In this document: positions 1-6,600 of the stretch, piece by piece
Layout: each line of letters opens with the position of its first letter
Position numbering within the stretch: position 1 is the stretch's first letter
DNA from: 20CM-2-65-7 sp035943355
GTDB taxonomy: Bacteria > Gemmatimonadota > Gemmatimonadetes > Gemmatimonadales > GWC2-71-9
DNA length: 6,665 bases
Direction of reading: 5' to 3'
NCBI GenBank assembly: GCA_035943355.1
Contig: DASZCG010000187.1
Location: 1 to 6,665, forward strand
The notes under the pieces: generated by a model
Database searches by the model: none
What the model was told of the DNA's origin: nothing
Seen by the model: the letters and a program-made list of their open reading frames with translations, nothing else
Translations under genes and position numbers: made by a program

Positions 1-2
1 AG

Positions 3-200
3 ATGCGGGTGCTCGTGGACATGAATGACGCGACGCAGAACACTGCCACGGGTGAGCCGCTGATGGCGCTGCATCGCCAGGCGGAGCTGAACATGCTCCT
101 CAAGTTTGCCAAGGGACCGGACGCAAATCGCGTTACGCTCACGAACTATGCCGCAGTGATCGCTCGTCAGGGGCGCGCCAGCATGGCGCGTCCACACTAA
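3..200 (+). CDS. 3' end of an unrecognised gene (probably partial)
   Basis: An open frame reads from the left edge to a TAA at 198-200, giving 65 residues from the first in-frame ATG at position 3. The frame is open at the edge and no ribosome binding site can be seen, so this is more likely the C-terminal tail of a longer gene than a complete small protein. I do not recognise the family. The visible part is soluble-looking, contains a helix-like stretch (LHRQAELNMLLKFAKG, about residues 23-38), and ends in a basic, Arg/His-containing tail. It has no cysteine and no CXXCH haem motif, so the visible part gives no sign of the cytochrome c subunit sometimes found beside GMC dehydrogenases. Its stop is only 13 nt before the next start codon, so it probably shares a transcript with the oxidoreductase genes. 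Confidence 0.55.
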   Translation: MRVLVDMNDATQNTATGEPLMALHRQAELNMLLKFAKGPDANRVTLTNYAAVIARQGRASMARPH

Positions 201-213
201 GAGGAAGATCGCC

Positions 214-2004
214 ATGGCTCTCGTCGTGAAGATTGCCCCACAGCAGGAACCGGAAGTCGATCTGTCGCGCACGTACGACGCGGTGGTGGTGGGGTCGGGC
301 GCGGCGGGCGGCATGGCCGCCCATGTCCTGACGTCGCAAGGGATGCAGGTGCTGCTGCTGGAGGCCGGCAAGAAGCTCAACATCGAGCAGGAGCTGCGGT
401 CGATGGAGTGGCCGTACGAGAACGCGCGGCGTGGGCGGTTGCCCCCCGGATCGCATGGGCTCGGCTTCAACGAGTACAATATTCGCCAACCGCCCTATGC
501 GCGTGCGTCCACGTACAAGCACGTCTATTCCTACGTGGGTGGATGGGATGGCGGCGACTACGTCAAGAACATCTTGGTCGACGAGAAAGACCATCCATAC
601 ACCGGCACCAAATACGCGTGGGTTCGCGCACGGCTGCTCGGCGGCAAGACCAACATCTGGGGCCGTCTCGCGCTGCGGCTTTCCGATTACGACTTCAAGG
701 GCAAGACGCACGACGGCTACGGCGAAGACTGGCCGATTACCTACGCCGACATCGAGCCATACTACGATAAAGTCGATCTGCTGTTGGGAATCTCGGGGCA
801 CAAGGAAAACCTGCCGCACCTGCCCGACAGCCTGTTTCAGCGGCCCAACAAGCTGACGTTCGCCGAGGTGCAGTTGCGGAACACGCTCAAGGGAATGAAC
901 CGGGTGGTCACGCCGTATCGCGCCGGTGTCACGACCGACGGCGTGAAGAACAAGTACCGCAGCAAATGCTTCGGGCGCGGCGCGTGCGGGCGGCGCCCGG
1001 GCGGCTGCGACATTCACGCCGCGTTCGACTCACCGACGGGACTCATTTATCCGGCGATGGACACGGGGAACCTCACGCTGCGCACCAACGCGATCGCGCA
1101 CGAGGTGCTGGTCGATCCCAACACCGGGAAGGCGCGGGGCGTGTCGTTCGTCGACTCGCAGAACAAGAAGACGTACGAGGCCAAGGCCAAGGTCGTCATT
1201 CTGGCGGCGTCCACGCTGGAGAGTGCCCGACTGCTGCTGCTGTCGCAGTCGCGACAGTACCCGAACGGCATCGGGAACTCGAGCGGGCACGTGGGCCACA
1301 ACTTCTGCGAGCACGTGATGGGCCCCGGCGCGACGGGACTCGTGAAAGAGCTCGTGGGCAAGCCGCACACGCTCGACGACGGCAAACCGGGCAACTTCTA
1401 CATCCCGCGCTTTCGCAACCTGCAGGACAAACAGAACGGCTTCATTCGCGGGTACGGCTTCGAAGGTGGCTCCGGCCACTCGATCTTCCCGTCGGGGGCA
1501 GATGCACCCGGATTCGGCGCCGCCTTCAAGAAGCGCATGCGGGATTACTCCGGCGCGTTCATCGGCTTGGGGGGCTTCGGTGAAGTGCTGGCGCGCTACG
1601 AAAACTTCGTCGATCTCGATCCGCAGATGAAAGACGCGTGGGGCATTCCGGTGCTGCGCTTTCACTACCAGTTCAGCGACAACGAAAAGAAGATGTGCGA
1701 GGACATGTCCGTGACCGCGAAGGAAATGCTCGAGGCCGCGGGGATCGAGATCATCGGCGTGGACAAGAACATTCTCACCGAGGGGTGGTCGATTCACGAG
1801 CTCGGCACCGCGCGCATGGGGACGGATCCCAAGACCTCGGTGCTGAACCAGTTCCAGCAGTCGCACGACGTGAAGAATCTGTTCGTCGTGGACGGCTCGA
1901 GTCACGTCAGCGCGTCGTGTCAGAACCCGACCTGGACGATCATGTCACTGGCGTGGCGCTCGTGCGATCACCTGGCGGACCAGTTCAAGAAGGGGGAGCT
2001 ATGA
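214..2004 (+). CDS. GMC-family FAD-dependent oxidoreductase (sugar/alcohol dehydrogenase-like flavoprotein)
   Basis: This 596-residue flavoprotein is expected to oxidise an alcohol or sugar hydroxyl and pass electrons from FAD to an external acceptor; the substrate cannot be read from sequence. A Rossmann dinucleotide motif GSGAAG lies at residues 27-32, with the acidic ribose-binding E50 ending the LLLEAG strand. A GMC-type FAD motif (LLGGKTNIWG) spans residues 141-150. The C-terminal domain holds HELGTARMG (H528) and NPTWTIMSLAWR (N571), matching the His/Asn catalytic pair seen in cholesterol oxidase. Cysteines C252, C258 and C265 cluster in mid-protein and might bind an Fe-S centre. There is no N-terminal signal peptide; the Tat-bearing partner directly downstream (ATGA overlap) probably carries it out. 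The ATG at 214 has GAGGAAG six bases upstream, and the frame starts just before the FAD motif as is usual. The family call is secure; the specificity is open. Confidence 0.95.
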   Translation: MALVVKIAPQQEPEVDLSRTYDAVVVGSGAAGGMAAHVLTSQGMQVLLLEAGKKLNIEQELRSMEWPYENARRGRLPPGSHGLGFNEYNIRQPPYARASTYKHVYSYVGGWDGGDYVKNILVDEKDHPYTGTKYAWVRARLLGGKTNIWGRLALRLSDYDFKGKTHDGYGEDWPITYADIEPYYDKVDLLLGISGHKENLPHLPDSLFQRPNKLTFAEVQLRNTLKGMNRVVTPYRAGVTTDGVKNKYRSKCFGRGACGRRPGGCDIHAAFDSPTGLIYPAMDTGNLTLRTNAIAHEVLVDPNTGKARGVSFVDSQNKKTYEAKAKVVILAASTLESARLLLLSQSRQYPNGIGNSSGHVGHNFCEHVMGPGATGLVKELVGKPHTLDDGKPGNFYIPRFRNLQDKQNGFIRGYGFEGGSGHSIFPSGADAPGFGAAFKKRMRDYSGAFIGLGGFGEVLARYENFVDLDPQMKDAWGIPVLRFHYQFSDNEKKMCEDMSVTAKEMLEAAGIEIIGVDKNILTEGWSIHELGTARMGTDPKTSVLNQFQQSHDVKNLFVVDGSSHVSASCQNPTWTIMSLAWRSCDHLADQFKKGEL

Positions 2005-2525
2005 TTTCGCGTCGCGAGATGCTCGGCGCCGCCGGGGTGGCCGCGGCTGCGCTGGCGCTGCCGAACCTGAAGCTGCCGCATCTCTGGGCCCCGCCGAAGT
2101 TCTTCACGCCGGCCGAGTTCGCGCTGCTCGACGAGCTGAGCGAGCTGATCATTCCGACCGACGAGGTATCGGCGGGCGCGCGCGCCGCGGGCGTGGCGAG
2201 CTACATCGATGGGCGGCTCGCCGAATCGCTCGAGCCCGACGTGCAGGCGCGCTGGCGCTCCGGGCTGCATGCCGTGGACGCGCTGTCGCGCGAGCTGCAC
2301 GGCAAAGCCTTCCTCGCCGGGACGCCGGAGCAGCGCGTGGCGGTGTTGACCAAGATGAGCGCCGCCGAGGCCGATCCCAAGACGCCAGTCGAGAAGTTCT
2401 TCAAGGACCTGAAGTGGTGGACCGTGTTCGGCTACTACACGACGAAGATCGGGATCATCGACGATCAGCAATACAAGGGGAATGTGCTGCAGACCGGGGA
2501 GTACGCGGGCTACGACGCGACTTGA
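2001..2525 (+). CDS. gluconate 2-dehydrogenase subunit 3 family protein with Tat signal
   Basis: This 174-residue protein matches the small-subunit family found beside GMC dehydrogenases (Pfam Gluconate_2-dh3). It begins with a twin-arginine signal: SRREML at residues 3-8, then an alanine-rich hydrophobic stretch (about 9-20) ending near P21. The mature part starts with FFTPAEFALLDELSELIIPTD, the typical opening of the family, and ends with a GYYTTKIGI segment (roughly residues 146-154) and YKGN, also typical. In FAD-glucose and fructose dehydrogenases this subunit has no catalytic site and serves as export partner or chaperone of the flavoprotein; the same role is inferred here. Its ATG shares the ATGA at 2001-2004 with the oxidoreductase stop, with a purine-rich AGGGGGAG just upstream, so translation is probably coupled and the two are made in matched amounts. 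Length is normal for the family. Confidence 0.92.
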   Translation: MISRREMLGAAGVAAAALALPNLKLPHLWAPPKFFTPAEFALLDELSELIIPTDEVSAGARAAGVASYIDGRLAESLEPDVQARWRSGLHAVDALSRELHGKAFLAGTPEQRVAVLTKMSAAEADPKTPVEKFFKDLKWWTVFGYYTTKIGIIDDQQYKGNVLQTGEYAGYDAT

Positions 2526-3060
2526 ACCCCCCCGGCTGACGCTCGTCGCGTGCGCGCCCGACCATCTGATCGCGCTCCGGGAGCAGCCCGACCGGTTTCA
2601 CAGTCTTGTCGGGTTCCCGATTGCGCCCGGTATACACGCCTTCTATGACAGCAATGCCGTGTCGGCAGCGTGGCTCGAGGCGCTGCGAGCCGCCGCGGGC
2701 ACGCCGCCCGATCCGTGGCAGTACGGGTTCTTCATAGTCGAAACGAGCACGGGAACGGTGATCGGCAGCGCCGGCTTCAAGGGCCCGCCTGACGCCGAGG
2801 GGATGGTCGAGATCGCGTACGGCGTCGACCCGTCACGCCAGGGGCAGGGGTTCGCGACCGAGGCGGCTGGTGCGCTGGTGCGATACGCCGCCGCCGACCC
2901 CCGTGTCCGCCTGCTGCGCGCGCACACACTCCCGGAGGCCAATGCGTCGACGCGGGTGCTGCGGAAATGCGGCTTCGTGCACATCGGCGGGGTCGTCGAT
3001 CCGGACGACGGACCGGTCTGGCGGTGGGAACGAAGCGCACCACATATTGGGGTCACATGA
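2482..3060 (+). CDS. GNAT N-acetyltransferase, RimJ/RimL type
   Basis: This is a 192-residue acetyl-CoA-dependent N-acetyltransferase of unknown substrate, presumably cytoplasmic. The acetyl-CoA-binding motif A is clear: EIAYGVDPSRQGQGFATEA, with the R/Q-x-x-G-x-G/A loop at residues 119-125 (RQGQGFA). Motif B follows at residues 154-165 (N-A-S-T-R-V-L-R-K-C-G-F). The DPDDGPVWRWE ending is common in RimJ/RimL-like members. The N-terminal start is uncertain. The only ATG before the conserved region is at 2482, inside the preceding gene (44-nt overlap), with AAGGGG almost touching it. From there to residue 59 no GTG or TTG occurs in frame, and a CTG at 2536 would give a protein starting close to the usual family start. 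The GTG at 2659 would remove too much. Its stop overlaps the next gene by ATGA. A role in acetylating the upstream enzymes is not supported by anything seen. Confidence 0.88.
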   Translation: MCCRPGSTRATTRLEPPRLTLVACAPDHLIALREQPDRFHSLVGFPIAPGIHAFYDSNAVSAAWLEALRAAAGTPPDPWQYGFFIVETSTGTVIGSAGFKGPPDAEGMVEIAYGVDPSRQGQGFATEAAGALVRYAAADPRVRLLRAHTLPEANASTRVLRKCGFVHIGGVVDPDDGPVWRWERSAPHIGVT

Positions 3061-3365
3061 CCGGCCAGGGAGTATTCGCGCCGCCCGAGTGGCGATCGTT
3101 GTCGGCCTGTCTGGGTCTCTCACCGCGCGAGTGCGGCATCGTGCGCGCCGTGTTCGACGGCGATTCGGAGAAACGAACGGCGGAGCGACTCGGCTTGTCC
3201 CCGCACACCGTTCACACCTACCTGTGGCGCATCTACAGAAAATTGCAGGTCCAGAGTCGCGAAGGGCTGCTGGTGCGCGTCTTCGCGGAATTCCGTTCAT
3301 TGCCGAAACGCACGCCGGGCCGCAGCAAGCGGCACGATGGCCGACACCGGCGGGATGTAGCCTGA
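3057..3365 (+). CDS. single-domain LuxR/GerE-type helix-turn-helix regulator
   Basis: This 102-residue protein is a probable DNA-binding transcription regulator made almost only of a LuxR C-terminal HTH domain. The domain runs from about residue 19 to 75: LSPRE at 21-25, the conserved glycine G35, EKRTAERLGLSPHTVHTYLWRI as the HTH (about 38-59), KL at 62-63 and R68. No receiver, autoinducer-binding or other sensory domain precedes it. After the domain comes a strongly basic tail (residues 80-102, rich in Arg, Lys and His), which could add DNA affinity. The ATG at 3057 overlaps the acetyltransferase stop (ATGA). A longer version from an ATG at 2967 is open in frame, but it adds only Arg/Gly-rich sequence that reads as a shadow of the acetyltransferase, so I reject it. 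Only a weak GGGG precedes the start, so coupled translation is likely. Targets are unknown; its own operon or the downstream transporter are natural guesses. Confidence 0.87.
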   Translation: MTGQGVFAPPEWRSLSACLGLSPRECGIVRAVFDGDSEKRTAERLGLSPHTVHTYLWRIYRKLQVQSREGLLVRVFAEFRSLPKRTPGRSKRHDGRHRRDVA

Positions 3366-3395
3366 TCAGGTGACCCTGATCGGGGGTCTTGTCGT
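3361..3395 (+). terminator. candidate intrinsic terminator hairpin at the end of the regulator gene
   Basis: The arm CCTGATCAGG (3361-3370) pairs with CCTGATCGGG (3375-3384) over 10 bp, including one G-T wobble, around a TGAC loop. A GGTCTTGTCGT tail follows. The left arm contains the regulator's TGA stop (3363-3365). The stem is convincing, but the U tract is short and interrupted, so termination could be weak. The left arm is itself a perfect 10-bp palindrome and could alternatively be a protein-binding site. Confidence 0.55.
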
Positions 3396-3640
3396 GCAAC
3401 TCAGCAGGGACATGTTTGGCTGCGCAGCATCACGAGACGGTTCGCAAACCGGGGGCCGCCACCTATGGAAGCATTTGCGACCGATGAGGATTGCCGGCTG
3501 GATGTGGAACGCCAGCTTGCCCGCGCACGTGTTTGCCCGAATGTCTACTTCCATCATACTGTCGCCCACGTTTCCCCCCGCGGTGTCGCTCACCCGCAGC
3601 ATCCAGTCCATGTGCCGGCCCGTCGACCGAGGGCTGCGCC
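3396..3640. other. intergenic region without a convincing gene
   Basis: This stretch separates the regulator from the transporter gene. I see no tRNA, mobile element or tandem repeat in it. Short open frames cross it on both strands, but none has a recognisable domain, a good ribosome binding site or the strongly GC-rich third positions of the neighbouring genes. It is somewhat less GC-rich in the middle (about 3535-3565), where a promoter could sit. It most likely holds the promoter and 5' untranslated leader of the transporter. The transporter's own frame is open all the way through it (see findings). Confidence 0.5.
3533..3560 (+). promoter_or_regulatory. weak candidate promoter for the SusC-like gene
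   Basis: TTGCCC (3533-3538) and CATACT (3555-3560) are separated by 16 bases and each matches four of six positions of the sigma-70 type consensus. They lie in the least GC-rich part of the gap, about 90 bases before the transporter's start codon. Two half-matches of this quality can occur by chance, and the promoter rules of this lineage are not known to me. Confidence 0.22.
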
Positions 3641-3646
3641 GGAGGG
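3641..3646 (+). promoter_or_regulatory. ribosome binding site fixing the SusC start
   Basis: GGAGGG lies four to five bases before the ATG at 3651. It decides the start of the transporter gene: the same frame is open further upstream and has an ATG at 3465, but only the start at 3651 has a strong Shine-Dalgarno match and places a signal peptide at the N-terminus. Confidence 0.8.
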
Positions 3647-3650
3647 TTCA

Positions 3651-6600
3651 ATGCAAAAGGTCTACCGTGCACTAGGGATCACATTCCTCTTCCTCGTGGC
3701 GATCAGCGGGACGGCGCTGAGCCAGGGGCAACAGGTCGCCGGTACCGTCACCTCCACGACGACCGGTGAGAAGCTGTGGGGCGTCACGGTGCGCGTGAAG
3801 AACACGCAGACGCAAACCGTGACCGACCAGCAGGGACACTACGCGCTCGTCGCCCCGACCGACGCGGTCCTGACCTTTGCGCAGATCGGCTACCGCAACA
3901 AAGAGGCGCCGGTCAACGGCCAGAGCACCATCGACATGACGCTCGAGCAGGCGCCCACGATGCTGCAAGAGGTCGTCGTGACGGGATACACGACGCAGCG
4001 GCGCGGCGACATCACGGGTGCCGTGTCCAGCGTGAATCTCGAGCCCGTCGTCGCCAAGACGTCGGTGAGCGTGTTGCAGAAGCTCGACGGCGCAGTCCCG
4101 GGCGTCACCGTGAACATGGGCGGGTCGCCGGGGTCGCGGAGCACGGTGCGCGTGCGCGGCGTCAGCTCGTTCCACGACAACGATCCGCTCTACGTCATCG
4201 ACGGGACGCCGGTCGAGGATTCGTACCTGAACTTCCTGAATCCCAACGACATCGGGCAGATTCAGGTCCTCAAGGACGCGTCGTCCGCGTCGATCTACGG
4301 CTCGCGCGCCTCGAACGGCGTCGTGATCATCGAGACGAAGAAGGGACGGCCGGGCGGCCGGTCCATGACGCTGGACGTCCGCACGGGTGTGGCAAACCCG
4401 ACGCGGGGGTACAACGATTTCATCATGACGAATCCGCTGCAGTACTTCGAGGTGATCAAGCGGTCGTATCACAACAATGGTCAGAAGATTCCCAGTGACA
4501 CCAAGTCGCTGTACGGTGACACCCTGAACCCGTCGATTCCCGCCTATACCTATATCGCCCCGGGTGTGACAATCGACTCCGTCGATGCGTTTGGCCGGCC
4601 GGTCAGGATCGATGAAGCCGCGTATTCCTATCCGAATACGTTGATCATGCCCGGCAGCGCCGGCACGGATTGGTGGAAGGCGGTCTTCGGTTCCGCGAAC
4701 TACAGCGACATGAACCTGTCCGTCTCCGGCGGCGGCTCGGACAACTCTTATAACGTCGCGTTCAACTATCTCAAGCAGAACGGCACCGCGGCCTACAACC
4801 AGTTCCAACGTGGGGGATTGCGGGTCAATACGGCGTTCACGATCAACAAGCTGACGGTGGGCGAGAACATCGCGGTGTCGCGCGAGCAGGGCTATGGCGG
4901 ACTCGACGACGATCAGCTGGGTGAGGACGGGATCGTCGGCAAGAACATCCTCATGCAACCCGTGGTCCCCATCCGCGACATCGGCGGCAATTTCGCGTCC
5001 GGCAAGGCGGCCGGCCTGGGCAACAACACCAACCCGCTCAAGTATGCCTGGGCGCGGAAGGACGACCGCAACACGAACGATCGCGCGATCGGCAACGCGT
5101 ACGGCACGTTCGCCCTGCGCCCGGACCTGGCGTTCAAGAGCCAGTTCTCGTTCAACCTGCTGCAGGGTCTGCAGACGACGTTTACGCCGACGACGTTCGA
5201 GAACGCCGAAGCCAACGCGACCAACGGGACCAATCAGAACGACAACCGCCAGACGACGTGGACCTGGACCAACACGCTCACCTTCGCGCGCAATATGTCC
5301 GGCGGGCACAGCCTGAACCTATTGCTCGGCCAGGAAGCGAACTCGAGTCAGGGTCGGTTCCTGTCCGGCGGCATTTCGGCGCTGCTCAACGACGCGCCGG
5401 AGAACCGCTACATCGATGAAAGCCTCGGCGACGCGTCGACGAAAACGGTCAGCAGCTCGGGATTCTTCGACCGCCTGCTCTCGGTCTTCGGCAAGGCAGA
5501 CTACAACTACAACCAGCGGTTTTACGCCAGCGCGACGCTGCGGCGCGATGGCTCGTCCAAGTTCGCGCCAGGGAAACAATGGGGAACGTTCCCGGCGTTC
5601 AACGTCGGCTGGCGGCTCTCCCGCGAGTCGTTCTTCCCCCAGGGGGGCTTCTTCAGCAACGTCATGCTGCGTGCCGGCTACGGCGTGACGGGGAACCAGA
5701 ACATTCCCGGTGGCCGCATCGTCGCGAAGTTCGGGGGCGGCACGGGCGATACGTTCTATGATATCGGCGGGACCCAGAACAGCATTCTGCCGGGCTTCCG
5801 GCAGGTCGCGTTGGGGAACGCGAATCTCACGTGGGAAGAGCAAAAATCCGGCAACGTCGGTCTCGACCTCGAGTTCTCGGGCGGCCGCGGGAACTTCACC
5901 GTGGACGTCTATAACCGCAGGACCAACAACCTGCTGTTCGATCCGCGGCCGCCCGCGACGGCGGGACAGGCGAGTGCGGCCATCCAGAACGTCGGCGAGA
6001 TGAGCAACAAGGGCGTCGATTTTTCGATCGCCTACAGCGGCACGGCCGGCGCGTCCAAGGTCTGGAGCCTCACGTTCAACGGCAGCCACTACGCGAACAA
6101 GATTCTGCGGATCGATGGACAGATCAGCCAGTTCCCGGGTCCCGGTGGCCCGCAGGTCACGCGCATCGGCAATCCCGTCATGAACCAGGTCGGCCAGCCG
6201 ATCGGTGCATTCTTTGGCAAGGTGGCCAACGGGTACTACGCCACCGCCGCGGATGCGGCCGCGCATCTGCCCGATTCGCTGGGCAACTGTACGACTCCGC
6301 CCTGCCAGCCCAACGCCGTGGTCGGCGGGCTCCGCTATGAGGACGTGAACAAGGACGGCGTGATCAACGCGGACGACCGGACCATCATCGGCAGCCCGCA
6401 TCCCGATTTCACGGCCGGCCTCAATCTGGGATTCCGGATGGGTCGGTGGGACTTGAGCGCGACGCTGTTCGGGTCGTTCGGCGGCCAGATTTACGACGCA
6501 CAGAAGGACTTCTACGTGTTCCGGGACTTCTCGACCAACGTCGTCGCCGACCGGCTCACGAACTCATTCTGCATCGCCGGGGACGCGGGATGCACCCATC

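Noticed and set aside
139..1905. Two long minus-strand open frames (139-1017 and 1030-1905) opposite the GMC gene
   Set aside because: Their composition is that of mirror frames, and the plus strand carries complete GMC motifs across the same region.
2967..3056. Upstream start at 2967 adding 30 residues to the HTH regulator
   Set aside because: The added segment is Arg/Gly-rich and reads as an out-of-frame copy of the end of the acetyltransferase. The ATG at 3057 gives the ATGA overlap and a start close to the HTH domain.
3424..3603. GCAGCATC occurring twice in the intergenic region (3424 and 3596)
   Set aside because: An eight-base match in about 250 bases, without a longer shared flank or regular spacing, is too weak to call a repeat.
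3672..5309. A 545-codon open frame on the minus strand opposite the transporter gene
   Set aside because: It is rich in Arg, Val, His and Asp with no recognisable domain, as expected for the reverse of a GC-rich coding strand. The plus-strand frame has full SusC motifs, a signal peptide and a ribosome binding site.
6342..6377. Dockerin or EF-hand domain in the transporter
   Set aside because: The D-x-N-x-D-G-x-I-x-x-x-D loop (residues 898-909) is a recurrent motif within SusC-family barrels. There is one loop only and no second EF-hand or dockerin repeat.
5319..6401. A 360-codon open frame on the minus strand
   Set aside because: Same reason: an Arg/Ala/Val-rich shadow of the SusC-like barrel, with no domain or start signal of its own.
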